NCBI RefSeq assembly: GCF_036867415.1
Contig: NZ_JBAJHU010000003.1
Coordinates: 248,001 to 312,000, forward strand
Direction of reading: 5' to 3'
DNA: 64,000 bases
From: Rossellomorea sp036867415
GTDB lineage: Bacteria > Bacillota > Bacilli > Bacillales > Bacillaceae_B
Of the stretch, positions 34,254 through 42,789 are shown piece by piece. Position 1 is the stretch's first letter. Each line of letters begins with the position of its first letter. The translations under genes and the position numbers were made by a program. The notes beneath the pieces are model-generated. The model was not told the origin of the DNA. It was given only the letters and a program-made list of their open reading frames with translations, and did not search any database.

Positions 34254-34434
34254 ATTGCAGCCTCCTTATTTAACACCGTTATTTTAACACATAGTTTCGC
34301 ATGCCATGTACTAAAGAACCTTCAAATAGGTGTCTGCACATTTTAGTTACAAGATGAGATGGAATTTCATAATATGTATTAAATATTATCAGAACAATCA
34401 GATAAATCGAAAAACTCGGAAGGGGTGCAGGACC

Positions 34435-34629
34435 TTGAAACAAGTAATGAATACGTCAAAAAAACGTGATGTCCAGCAACAGCGTTTAAATGTATTAAGA
34501 CTCGAGATGGATTATGAACTAGCTGTATTGTTCGAAGCTATCCAAACAAAAAACAATGAGAATCAAACAAAATCCAAAGAAAAACTAATGAATATTCGAG
34601 AAGAATTAATAAAAATGAAGGCTTTATAA
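34435..34629 (+). CDS. Small helical protein (64 aa), YkzI position
   Basis: The frame is open from 34330, but TTG 34435 has GGAAGGGGTG upstream; ATG 34447 is the alternative. The product is wholly helical and charged (QQQRLNVLRLEMDYELAVLFEAIQ, about residues 13-36; KSKEKLMNIREELIKMK). It sits between yktB and suhB, where B. subtilis has the small gene ykzI, and is probably its equivalent. Function unknown. Confidence 0.65.
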   Translation: MKQVMNTSKKRDVQQQRLNVLRLEMDYELAVLFEAIQTKNNENQTKSKEKLMNIREELIKMKAL

Positions 34630-34684
34630 AGCTTTGATCCCTGGGAAGGTATAAAGTATATGATGAGAAAAATAAAGACTGGTT

Positions 34685-34724
34685 AAAGCGGACTCCCGAT
34701 CTGAAAAGATGAGTTCGCTTTTTT
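34685..34724 (+). terminator. Terminator after the 64-aa gene
   Basis: AAAGCGGACTC pairs with GAGTTCGCTTT (one G-T) and ends in T6. Confidence 0.8.
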
Positions 34725-34881
34725 GTATAGTAAATGCCCCAGGGTGTTTAACTTGAAACAGCCACATTTTTCTATTAAGCTAAATAGCTAAAGGAGTAGT
34801 GGAGAATTGGTTAAACTCTGTAAATAAGTTGATATTAAAAGTATCGTTAATTGTTTTGACTTTGTATTGGAGGTTAATGTT

Positions 34882-35673
34882 TTGACAAATTGGGTTGAAT
34901 TAGACGGTCAAGTGAAAGAGTGGATTACGGAAGCCGGTAAGCGCATCAGGGAGTCCTTTCATGCTGAATTGAATATCAAGACTAAATCAAATCGGAACGA
35001 TTTAGTAACGGATATGGATGAAGCAACTGAGAGGTTCTTCATTGAAAAAATAAGGACCAATTACCCGGATCATCAAATCTTGGGGGAAGAAGGGTTTGGT
35101 GATGAATTCAAGGAATTATCCGGTGTCACCTGGATCATTGATCCGATCGACGGTACGATGAACTTCGTACACCAACAGAGGAATTTTGCCATTTCCATAG
35201 GAATCTATGAAGAAAATGCAGGGAAGCTCGGTTACATATACGATGTTGTACATGATGAGCTGTACCACGCACAAAAAGGAAGCGGCGCTTATATGGATGA
35301 TGTGAAACTCCCTGTGCTGCAAGATGTGTCAGTGGAGGATTCAGTGATTGCTTTGAATGCGCAATCGGTGACATCCAACAATCAAATTGATCCGTCACTC
35401 TTGACGCCCCTTGTACAAACGGTGAGAGGGACACGTTCGTATGGTTCAGCTGCCATCGAAATGGCTTATATCGCGTCAGGAAGACTGGATGCATATATCA
35501 GCATGCGTTTAGCTCCCTGGGATTTTGCGGCTGGTAAAATCCTTATTGAAGAAGTTGGGGGAGTCGTGTCAGATCTCGATGGAAAGGATCTTGATCCACT
35601 TCATAAAAGTTCATTATTCGCTGCGAAGCCGGGATTGCATAGAACCATTCTAAAAAAGTATCTTAAGAAGTAG
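34882..35673 (+). CDS. suhB: Inositol monophosphatase family phosphatase (SuhB/YktC)
   Basis: A 263-residue FIG-superfamily phosphatase. Metal sites: LGEEG (about 75), WIIDPIDGTMNFVH (about 92-105) and the C-terminal APWDFAAG. It hydrolyses myo-inositol-1-phosphate or related sugar phosphates. The start is TTG 34882, 7 nt after GGAGGT, giving MTNWVEL which matches the B. subtilis YktC start; the longer TTG 34867 overlaps the ribosome site. Monocistronic with a long terminator. Confidence 0.93.
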   Translation: MTNWVELDGQVKEWITEAGKRIRESFHAELNIKTKSNRNDLVTDMDEATERFFIEKIRTNYPDHQILGEEGFGDEFKELSGVTWIIDPIDGTMNFVHQQRNFAISIGIYEENAGKLGYIYDVVHDELYHAQKGSGAYMDDVKLPVLQDVSVEDSVIALNAQSVTSNNQIDPSLLTPLVQTVRGTRSYGSAAIEMAYIASGRLDAYISMRLAPWDFAAGKILIEEVGGVVSDLDGKDLDPLHKSSLFAAKPGLHRTILKKYLKK

Positions 35674-35689
35674 CTGCGTCAGCATTGGA

Positions 35690-35738
35690 AACGCACAAAA
35701 AGCTGAATGGATTTTGTCCATTCAGCTTTTTGTGCGTT
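35690..35738. terminator. Bidirectional terminator between suhB and ylaF
   Basis: A 22-bp stem made of AACGCACAAAAAGC plus TGAATGGA and its complement, loop TTTTG. Confidence 0.93.
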
Positions 35739-35771
35739 CATTTACTATTCAGGTCAGTGATACCGTGAGCT

Positions 35772-35957
35772 CTATAACTTGCCTTCTTCCCGATATCTTT
35801 TCTTGGTGGTGAATCCGAAACCCATAATGATTACTAGTGCCAATAAACTTCCCAGAGCCAGAAGGGGACTCTTTAAACTTATTGAAATGGCTATCCCCAT
35901 CAACGATACGGCAGCAAGAATTGAAAATAATACAAAAATCCATTTGATATTTCCCAA
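35772..35957 (-). CDS. ylaF: Small two-TM membrane protein YlaF (61 aa)
   Basis: A 61-residue protein with two TM helices (residues 5-22, 27-45) and a basic tail (TTKKRYREEGK). The start is TTG 35957 with GGAGGG 6 nt upstream; the longer frame to 36044 has no site. It matches the B. subtilis YlaF place (just before typA, opposite direction) and DUF5325-like size. Function unknown. Confidence 0.7.
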   Translation of the reverse strand: MGNIKWIFVLFSILAAVSLMGIAISISLKSPLLALGSLLALVIIMGFGFTTKKRYREEGKL

Positions 35958-36314
35958 GTTAAACCCTCCAGAGTATATTTCTTCCATTGGTCTTTTAATA
36001 CTGCATTTTGTAAATGATAAAAACAAGACGATGCAAATGTTCACTATTTAAATTCTACCTACTTAGTGGAGATAGTGCAACGGCTTATTCAATCTATGCT
36101 ATATTGTTGACCTCTGCTTCTTGCAGGAGGATTTTTCATCTATGTTGAAAAGACGGATACAAGAGGATCATGTACAAATTCAGCACCTTCATCCACATCT
36201 TTTTATAATTATTTATGCATTTATATGGTGCTGTGCTATAATGGTCTAGTTGAACAAATATATTTTATCTTTAGCCTTTTAGGAAAGAAATCCAATATAT
36301 TCAGGAGTGGAAAT
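35958..36314 (+). promoter_or_regulatory. ylaF-typA intergenic region with typA promoter
   Basis: An extended -10 (TGCTATAAT, TATAAT at 36237-36242) is the best typA promoter; its -35 is poor. This would give a leader of about 70 nt. The region also carries the micro-ORF at 36142-36249 and a TTGACC at about 36108. No other gene is visible. Confidence 0.5.
36142..36249 (+). CDS. Candidate 35-aa micro-ORF upstream of typA
   Basis: ATG 36142 follows GCAGGAGGATTTTTCATCT (AGGAGG 11 nt away, a little long). The 35-codon frame has a basic/histidine-rich N-terminal half and a hydrophobic C-terminal half (LFIIIYAFIWCCAIMV). Its end overlaps the typA -10 box, so it may be a chance frame. Unrecognised. 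Confidence 0.25.
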   Translation: MLKRRIQEDHVQIQHLHPHLFIIIYAFIWCCAIMV

Positions 36315-38153
36315 ATGAACTTAAGAAATGATCTTAGAAATATTGCTATCATCGCTCACGTTGACCATGGTAAAACGACATTGGTGGATGAGCTGTTAAA
36401 GCAATCTGGAATCTTCCGCGAAAATGAACAAGTTTCAGAACGCGCGATGGATTCGAATGACTTGGAAAGAGAACGCGGTATTACAATCTTGGCGAAAAAT
36501 ACGGCGATTCAATATAAAGATTCACGTATCAACATTCTTGATACTCCAGGGCATGCTGACTTCGGAGGCGAAGTGGAACGTATCATGAAAATGGTAGATG
36601 GTGTTTTACTCGTAGTTGACGCGTATGAAGGCTGTATGCCTCAGACCCGTTTTGTTCTTAAGAAAGCACTTGAACAAAACCTTACACCAATCGTGGTTGT
36701 GAATAAGATTGACAAGCCTTCAGCCCGTCCGGAAGAAGTTATTGATGAAGTATTGGAATTATTCATCGAGCTGGATGCGAATGATGAACAACTTGAATTC
36801 CCGGTTGTTTATGCATCAGCCATCAATGGGACTGCAAGCACAGATCCTGATCCGGAAAAACAAGATGAGAATATGCAGTGTTTATATGAGTCAATCATTG
36901 AACACATTCCTGCTCCAGTCGATAACTCTGAAGATCCTTTACAATTCCAGGTTGCCCTGCTTGACTACAACGATTATGTAGGCCGTATCGGAATTGGACG
37001 AGTGTTCAGAGGGACGATGAAAGTTGGTCAGCAGGTAGCACTGATGAAGCTTGACGGCTCTGTTAAACAATTCCGTGTAACAAAGATTTTTGGTTTCTTT
37101 GGACTGAAGCGTGAAGAAATCCAAGAAGCAAAAGCTGGTGATTTGATCGCTGTTTCAGGAATGGAAGATATTAACGTTGGTGAAACGGTTTGTCCGGTTG
37201 AACATCAAGATCAACTACCGGTTCTGCGTATTGACGAGCCAACACTACAAATGACATTCCTTGTGAATAACAGCCCATTTGCAGGCAGGGAAGGTAAATA
37301 CGTTACTTCAAGAAAAATTGAAGAACGTTTATTGGCTCAGCTTCAAACCGATGTAAGTTTACGTGTTGAGCCAACAGAGTCACCCGATGCGTGGACGGTT
37401 TCCGGCCGTGGAGAGCTGCACCTTTCTATCCTGATTGAGAACATGCGCCGTGAAGGATACGAATTACAGGTATCTAAACCACAAGTAATCATCAAAGAAG
37501 TTGATGGTGTGAAGAGTGAGCCTGTAGAACGTGTTCAAATTGATATCCCTGAAGAATATATGGGAGGAGTCATTGAATCACTTGGCCAGCGTAAAGGTGA
37601 AATGCTTGATATGGTGAACAATGGTAATGGTCAAGTCCGTTTGGTATTTATGGTCCCTGCACGTGGGTTAATCGGTTATTCAACCGAGTTTATGACCCTT
37701 ACACGTGGATATGGTATCATCAACCACACATTTGACAGCTATCAGCCGCTCCAAAAAGGGCGTGTAGGCGGACGTCGTCAAGGTGTATTGGTTTCAATGG
37801 AAACAGGTAAAACATCACAATACGGGATTATGCAGGTGGAAGACCGTGGAATTATCTTCGTTGAAGCAGGGACAGAAATCTATGGCGGTATGATCGTTGG
37901 GGAACATACGAGAGAAAATGATATTACTGTTAATATCACGAAGGTTAAACAAGCAACAAACGTTCGTTCTGCAAATAAGGACCAAACTGTTACGATTAAA
38001 AAGGCGAGAATCATGACGCTGGAAGAATCCCTTGAATATTTGAACGATGACGAGTATTGTGAAGTAACACCTGAATCAATCCGTCTCCGTAAAAAAATTC
38101 TTGATAAGAATGAACGTGAAAGAGCGGAGAAAAAGAGCAAGGTTTCTCAATAA
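36315..38153 (+). CDS. typA: Translational GTPase TypA/BipA (YlaG)
   Basis: A 612-residue ribosome-binding GTPase. G1 AHVDHGKTT, G2 region RERGITI, G3 DTPGHADFGG, G4 VNKIDKP, G5 SAING, then beta-barrel, EF-G-like III and V domains, and the TypA-specific C-terminus (RIMTLEESLEYLNDDEYCEVTPESIRLRKK, about 560-590). It assists 50S biogenesis at low temperature or stress. ATG 36315 has AGGAGTGG upstream; the frame reaches 36225 without a site. ylaH follows by 24 nt. Confidence 0.96.
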   Translation: MNLRNDLRNIAIIAHVDHGKTTLVDELLKQSGIFRENEQVSERAMDSNDLERERGITILAKNTAIQYKDSRINILDTPGHADFGGEVERIMKMVDGVLLVVDAYEGCMPQTRFVLKKALEQNLTPIVVVNKIDKPSARPEEVIDEVLELFIELDANDEQLEFPVVYASAINGTASTDPDPEKQDENMQCLYESIIEHIPAPVDNSEDPLQFQVALLDYNDYVGRIGIGRVFRGTMKVGQQVALMKLDGSVKQFRVTKIFGFFGLKREEIQEAKAGDLIAVSGMEDINVGETVCPVEHQDQLPVLRIDEPTLQMTFLVNNSPFAGREGKYVTSRKIEERLLAQLQTDVSLRVEPTESPDAWTVSGRGELHLSILIENMRREGYELQVSKPQVIIKEVDGVKSEPVERVQIDIPEEYMGGVIESLGQRKGEMLDMVNNGNGQVRLVFMVPARGLIGYSTEFMTLTRGYGIINHTFDSYQPLQKGRVGGRRQGVLVSMETGKTSQYGIMQVEDRGIIFVEAGTEIYGGMIVGEHTRENDITVNITKVKQATNVRSANKDQTVTIKKARIMTLEESLEYLNDDEYCEVTPESIRLRKKILDKNERERAEKKSKVSQ

Positions 38154-38176
38154 ACTGAGTGAAGGGGGAGCAGGAA

Positions 38177-38485
38177 ATGGATGTAACTGAGCGTTTATCC
38201 TTTTTCGCATCCCTTTACCGTGTTGATCAAAATGCGGAAATGGGTATGTGGCTTCTTTACTTAACCATTGTTGGCCTCTCGATTTTAGTGTATAAGCTTG
38301 GTTTTGCCAAAAAACTGCCTGTATTGAAATCGATTGTAATCTATCTCTTCTTGATTGTCGGCTGCACCGTGCTGACATTCCTGGGGATATTCTTACCGGT
38401 TGCAGAGGGTCTCGTGGTAGCGGCGCTTATATTGATCATCTATAAGATCCGTTTGAACAATGAAAAGAAAAAAGGAAATGTATGA
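38177..38485 (+). CDS. ylaH: Membrane protein YlaH
   Basis: A 102-residue protein with three TM segments (about 24-42, 50-68, 73-92) and the YlaH opening (LSFFASLYRVDQNAEMGMWLLY, positions 7-28). ATG 38177 has GAAGGGGGAG 6 nt upstream; GTG 38159 is part of that site's neighbourhood and is rejected. Cotranscribed with typA as in B. subtilis. Function unknown. Confidence 0.88.
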   Translation: MDVTERLSFFASLYRVDQNAEMGMWLLYLTIVGLSILVYKLGFAKKLPVLKSIVIYLFLIVGCTVLTFLGIFLPVAEGLVVAALILIIYKIRLNNEKKKGNV

Positions 38486-38487
38486 TG

Positions 38488-38521
38488 AAAAGCGGCAGTC
38501 TGTTGAGGACTGCCGCTTTTT
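38488..38521. terminator. Bidirectional terminator of typA-ylaH and the convergent gene
   Basis: AAAAGCGGCAGTC, TGTTGAG loop region, GACTGCCGCTTTTT. Confidence 0.93.
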
Positions 38522-38537
38522 ACATTGTTTAAGCTTT

Positions 38538-38984
38538 CTATCTCTTGGGCTTATGCATTGCCTGATAAAGAAGTGGAAGAGATACACCGTATACCAGATG
38601 TCCGGTCAGCCAGAGGGTAATCCCTACAGAGTCATAGGGTACAGGGACTTCTTTGATGGCCATGGATGAAAGTGGGAAATATAGCAACAAAGCTGGAAGG
38701 GTTAATCCAAATGCCAACATCCACAACGTCAGCCCGGAAAGATTAAAGTAATGGATTGAGAAAGTGAAAAGAATTCCGATCATACAGGAAATGATTAAAT
38801 GAAACAGAAATTCTGTCAACTCGGACCATCGGATTTCCCCCAAAAAGGGTATGAAATCAATATTCAGAAGCAGCACATATACTTTTATACCTGTCTGAGA
38901 CTGAAGGGATTTAAATAACAACCCCAGGAGGATTCCTGAAATTATCCCGATTCCGCCACCTTTGATGATCCACTTAGAAGTCAT
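38538..38984 (-). CDS. Multi-TM membrane protein, unknown (148 aa)
   Basis: The frame is open to 39134, but ATG 38984 (GTGGAAG nearby, inside the end of ylaI) gives a clean four-helix membrane protein: TM at about 9-28, 60-82, 88-108 and 122-142, starting MTSKWIIKGGGIG. It overlaps the ylaI stop by 11 nt and is therefore translationally coupled. The layout is reminiscent of YqhR-type membrane proteins, but I cannot confirm that. Not present at this place in B. subtilis as far as I recall. Confidence 0.65.
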   Translation of the reverse strand: MTSKWIIKGGGIGIISGILLGLLFKSLQSQTGIKVYVLLLNIDFIPFLGEIRWSELTEFLFHLIISCMIGILFTFSIHYFNLSGLTLWMLAFGLTLPALLLYFPLSSMAIKEVPVPYDSVGITLWLTGHLVYGVSLPLLYQAMHKPKR

Positions 38985-39174
38985 CTTCCACTTTAGGTGA
39001 ACGATATAAATTAAAGTTACCTGTAGCGGCTCGATCTTCTGTTTTTTGTGTGATTCGTTTGTGACACGGATCACACATATAAGTGTGGATTGGTCTGTTT
39101 CGAAGTCTTTTCGCTTGCAGAGAATAATCTTCAATGTTCTCTATTACTTCACACAAAGCACATTTTACACGCAT
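38974..39174 (-). CDS. ylaI: Zinc-ribbon-like protein YlaI (DUF2197)
   Basis: A 66-residue protein with two CXXC knuckles (VKCALC at 4-9 and MCDPCHKR at about 33-40) and the conserved AKRLRNRPIHTY between them. ATG 39174 has GAGGTG 6 nt upstream and gives MRVKC, the family start. Likely binds Zn; role unknown. The downstream membrane protein overlaps its end. Confidence 0.9.
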   Translation of the reverse strand: MRVKCALCEVIENIEDYSLQAKRLRNRPIHTYMCDPCHKRITQKTEDRAATGNFNLYRSPKVEDDF

Positions 39175-39423
39175 TCTTAACACCTCATTGCTTTTTCTCT
39201 CATATGATATCTTTTTTCAGTATATCATGTAGTATGAGCAAACGCTTTAATAACTTATTTCTCAGTTTATTAACGCTTTTTACTTGCTGTATAATGGAAA
39301 AGAAGAAATAAAAAAAGAAGGATAATTAAATTATCTTCACGAATTGTCATAAGTATACAGGCAACTTGTTAAGTATCGTTTGCCTGAGGGAAGATTCAGA
39401 GAAGTACTTGAAGGAGGGAATGT

Positions 39424-39879
39424 ATGGCTAATCAAGTGGAACCCGGCTTAACACCGGTATTATTCGAAGAACTTCAATCTGAACGCTTTGTAACTTTGTC
39501 GACAGTTGATCATGAGACCGGCGGACCAAATGTCAATGCAGTTTCATGGATTTTGGCAAGGGATGAGGGGACAGTGCTTTTCACTGTGAATCATAAATCT
39601 AAAATCGTGGAAAATATAAAAAAAAACCCTCTTGCAGTCATAAACTTGATTGCAAATGAATCCACCTATTCAATCAGCGGTAAAGCGGAAGTAATACAAG
39701 CTCATCTAGAGGATGTACCGCTTAAACTAACGTTAATCAAGCTGGCAGTCAATGAGGTGAGGGATGTTATGTTTTACGGATCAAAAATTTCAACTGAGCC
39801 AACTTATGAGAAAACATACGATAAAGCGGCAGCTGACCGCCTTGACCGCCAAGTAATAGAAGCCATGAAAAAAGCTTAA
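39424..39879 (+). CDS. Pyridoxamine 5'-phosphate oxidase-fold protein (151 aa)
   Basis: A split-barrel flavin-binding-fold protein: LQSERFVTLSTVD, NAVSWILARDEGTVLFTVNHKSKIVENIKKNP (about 38-70), the conserved order for PNPOx-like FMN/F420-type proteins. ATG 39424 has AAGGAGGGAATGT upstream. It lies alone between ylaI and ylaJ, oriented against both. A reductase or heme/flavin-related role is possible; no substrate can be given. Confidence 0.8.
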   Translation: MANQVEPGLTPVLFEELQSERFVTLSTVDHETGGPNVNAVSWILARDEGTVLFTVNHKSKIVENIKKNPLAVINLIANESTYSISGKAEVIQAHLEDVPLKLTLIKLAVNEVRDVMFYGSKISTEPTYEKTYDKAAADRLDRQVIEAMKKA

Positions 39880-39905
39880 GCGATAGCTTTTTCATGGCTT
39901 TTTTT
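39861..39905. terminator. Bidirectional terminator overlapping the end of the PNPOx-like gene
   Basis: AGCCATGAAAAAAGCT pairs with AGCTTTTTCATGGCT and is followed by T7. The left arm is the last five codons and stop of the gene at 39424-39879. Confidence 0.9.
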
Positions 39906-39915
39906 CCTATTGATG

Positions 39916-40518
39916 TCAGTCAATATGCTTTTCACTCTGGTCTTCTTGTTCTTGATTCAATTGATTTTCTTTTTTCTGATTCATTTTCTTCCTGGGTTCT
40001 TTTGGAGCGTTCTCAGGGTCAGTCTGTTTCAAAGATCGCGGCACTTCAGGCATGAGTCTTCCTGAAATGTCAGAGAGTTCATTCATGATGCCTTGTCCGG
40101 GCTCTCCACGCTGTATGTCTTTGCTTATTTCTTTCAACCGTGCAGTGAGATCAGGATCTGCAACAACAATTGCCTGTGCACCATAAGGGTCATCCTTCAA
40201 AGCTTCAGCGACGGAATATTTTATCGATCCAACCTGGGACCGTTCGACATCTCCGTCTATGTCGATCCCAACGAAGGCATACTTACCTATTACTACAGCA
40301 GTCGCGTCTTTCACATCAGGAACACCGGTGGTCAAATTTACAAGATGCTTTGAAATCTGCTGACCGGATTTTCTTTCGACATGCTGTATGTTACTGTCCT
40401 GAACCGTGATTGGTTTATTCTGATCAGATTTCGGATTCTTTTCATACCCTACCTCATTCTTATTGGCGCATGCAGAGAGAACGAGTGCAAGCACAAGCAG
40501 AGAGATGAATTTGTTCAT
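39916..40518 (-). CDS. ylaJ: YhcN/YlaJ-family sporulation lipoprotein
   Basis: A 200-residue lipoprotein: lipobox LVLSAC (Cys17), YhcN/YlaJ domain (about 65-160: DATAVVIGKYAFVGIDIDGD, AEALKDDPYGAQAIVVADPDL), then a Lys/Glu/Gln-rich tail. The family is found in spore membranes and germination. ATG 40518 has GGGAGGTTAAGCC upstream. Convergent with the PNPOx gene and divergent from phoH, as in B. subtilis. Confidence 0.93.
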   Translation of the reverse strand: MNKFISLLVLALVLSACANKNEVGYEKNPKSDQNKPITVQDSNIQHVERKSGQQISKHLVNLTTGVPDVKDATAVVIGKYAFVGIDIDGDVERSQVGSIKYSVAEALKDDPYGAQAIVVADPDLTARLKEISKDIQRGEPGQGIMNELSDISGRLMPEVPRSLKQTDPENAPKEPRKKMNQKKENQLNQEQEDQSEKHID

Positions 40519-40696
40519 GGCTTAACCTCCCGAATTAGTGTCAATATCTATTCTTATTGTGTAATTTTCTTCTATCTTTATACGTTTATTCATATATTTT
40601 AAGAAACGGGCCGTCCTATTTGAGTAGCTGGGAATAACCGGATCAACTTTGGCTACATACAATAGTAATAAGAAATGAGGAGCAGGAGGCATCGAT

Positions 40697-42025
40697 TTGA
40701 AAAAAATTTATGTATTAGATACCAATGTCTTATTACAGGATCCACAAGCCATCTTTTCGTTTCAGGACAATGAGGTGGTTATACCTGCAGTTGTATTAGA
40801 AGAAGTGGATTCCAAAAAGCGTTACATGGATGAAATCGGACGAAACGCAAGACATGTATCAAAATTGATCGATAATTTAAGGCAAGAGGGAAAGCTCCAC
40901 GAAAAAATTCCTTTATATACAGGAGGATCTTTAAGAATTGAGTTAAATCACCGGTCCTTTCAGGAACTCCAAGAAATATTTGTAGAGAAAACAAATGATA
41001 ACCGGATACTGGCTGTTGCTAAAAATCTTTCTTTGGAGGAAGAGGCCAAAGAGGATGGGAAGTCCGTGATATTAGTGAGTAAGGATACCCTGGTGAGGGT
41101 TAAAGCTGACGCGCTCGGGTTACAGGCTGAGGACTTTTTAAGCGATCGGGTAGTTGAGGTTAATGACATATATACCGGATTCAATGAATTATATATTGAT
41201 AAAGAATTAATGAACAAATTTTATGAAAAAGGGGAATTGACCCTTAAAGATATTACAAAACAACGGTATTATTCGCATGAATTCATCATTATGAAAGATG
41301 TGTTGGGAAGTTCTGCATCAGCACTCGGAATGGTTGATGGATCAGGATTGAAAGTGAAGAAGTTAGTATATGATCATGACCATATGTGGGGGATCAAGGC
41401 AAGGAATGTACAGCAGACAATGGCGACTGAACTGCTTCTCCGGGACGATATTTCACTGGTGACCATGATCGGGAAGGCAGGAACCGGCAAGACGCTGCTT
41501 GCACTTGCTGCGGGTCTCTTGCAAACAGAGGATTTTCATAAATTCAACAAGCTCCTTGTAGCCCGTCCGATTGTACCGGTCGGAAAGGATATTGGTTATC
41601 TGCCAGGTGAAAAGCAGGAAAAGCTCAGACCATGGATGCAGCCGATATATGATAATCTCGAATATCTGTTCAATGTTAAAAAACCTGGTGAACTGGACGA
41701 TATATTAGCCGGAATGGCATCTATAGAAGTAGAGGCGCTTACCTATATAAGAGGGAGAAGTATCCCAGATCAGTTCATCATAATCGATGAAGCACAAAAT
41801 CTTACGAAACATGAAGTGAAAACCATCTTGACCCGGGTAGGGGAGAGAAGCAAAATCGTCTTGATGGGTGATCCCGCCCAGATCGACCACCCGTATCTGG
41901 ATGAATATAATAACGGTTTGACATATGTAGTAGAAAAATTCAAGGAACAACCGATAGCCGGTCACGTCAAATTGATGAAAGGTGAACGCTCGGGTCTTGC
42001 CCAGCTGGCTGCAGACCTTTTATAA
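40697..42025 (+). CDS. phoH: PIN-PhoH ATPase (YlaK)
   Basis: A 442-residue fusion of a PIN-type ribonuclease-like domain (2-150, KIYVLDTNVLLQDP and late acidic residues) and a PhoH P-loop ATPase (about 235-442). Walker A is GKAGTGKT (259-266), Walker B FIIIDEAQN. Such PhoH2 proteins couple RNA unwinding with RNA cleavage. The start is TTG 40697, 8 nt after GCAGGAGGC. Matches B. subtilis YlaK. Confidence 0.93.
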   Translation: MKKIYVLDTNVLLQDPQAIFSFQDNEVVIPAVVLEEVDSKKRYMDEIGRNARHVSKLIDNLRQEGKLHEKIPLYTGGSLRIELNHRSFQELQEIFVEKTNDNRILAVAKNLSLEEEAKEDGKSVILVSKDTLVRVKADALGLQAEDFLSDRVVEVNDIYTGFNELYIDKELMNKFYEKGELTLKDITKQRYYSHEFIIMKDVLGSSASALGMVDGSGLKVKKLVYDHDHMWGIKARNVQQTMATELLLRDDISLVTMIGKAGTGKTLLALAAGLLQTEDFHKFNKLLVARPIVPVGKDIGYLPGEKQEKLRPWMQPIYDNLEYLFNVKKPGELDDILAGMASIEVEALTYIRGRSIPDQFIIIDEAQNLTKHEVKTILTRVGERSKIVLMGDPAQIDHPYLDEYNNGLTYVVEKFKEQPIAGHVKLMKGERSGLAQLAADLL

Positions 42026-42087
42026 TGATGCGGGATTTCCTTCAAGAGGCAAGCCCGAAGGAAATAAATACATTTATACCATATGAA

Positions 42088-42118
42088 AAAACCGGGGCAG
42101 GGGTTACTGCTCCGGTTT
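42088..42118. terminator. Bidirectional terminator between phoH and ylaL
   Basis: AAACCGGGGCAG and CTGCTCCGGTTT with a GGGTTA loop; T6 on the minus strand, so it serves ylaL best. Confidence 0.8.
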
Positions 42119-42152
42119 AATTATTGTATGTAGAGGATGTTAATGAAGGTGA

Positions 42153-42650
42153 CTATTCCAGGCGGAAAGCCTTGACTCTTTTTATCGGTTCATCTTTATT
42201 GGAGCCGTCCTTGAAAAGGATATGAATAGGTCCATCTTCCTTTAATGGTTTTCCGTTACTGGAAAATCCTAACAGCAATTCATCTGCTTGGTCAATCTCG
42301 AACCTGTATTCTCCGGTGTCAGTCTCAACCATGATATGAGAAGCACTTTGAAGCGGTTCTGCATTTTTGAGAAATGGAGAAAAGGGCATGGCGAAAGTAC
42401 CTGTCAGGATCCTTTCCTTTTCATATTTCTTTTCTGTTTTTAAAGTGGGCGGATATGTGGCACCCTCTTGGATTTCACGGGACCAGTGCTTGGAAACCGC
42501 CTTTGTATATTCTTCAAGCTCGTCTTTTAAAACACTGCCTTCTTCAAAAAAAGTAGTTAAATCAATCTTTCTGTCATCAAATATCCATACTCCGGAATCC
42601 AATGTGATGACAAACTTTACTTTACCTTTGATCGGTACGATGCTTTTCAC
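42153..42650 (-). CDS. ylaL: YlaL-like protein (165 aa), function unknown
   Basis: A soluble 165-residue protein opening IVPIKGKVKFVITLDSGVWIFDDRK (positions 4-28) with a predicted beta sandwich and acidic helices. It lies between phoH and glsA, where B. subtilis has ylaL, and the opening fits what I remember of that family, which is sometimes annotated peptidyl-prolyl isomerase without clear support. ATG 42650 has AAGGAGG upstream. Monocistronic. Confidence 0.75.
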   Translation of the reverse strand: MKSIVPIKGKVKFVITLDSGVWIFDDRKIDLTTFFEEGSVLKDELEEYTKAVSKHWSREIQEGATYPPTLKTEKKYEKERILTGTFAMPFSPFLKNAEPLQSASHIMVETDTGEYRFEIDQADELLLGFSSNGKPLKEDGPIHILFKDGSNKDEPIKRVKAFRLE

Positions 42651-42789
42651 TGCAGATTCCTCCTTTTATTAGTACTAGTATATCGGTAAAGAAAGGTTTT
42701 GTCACACTATTAACTGAAAGCATTACACTGTTTTCAATTACTGAAAATAGGGAAACTTACATTAGTGAGGAAAGGAGAGTGAGTGGAAA

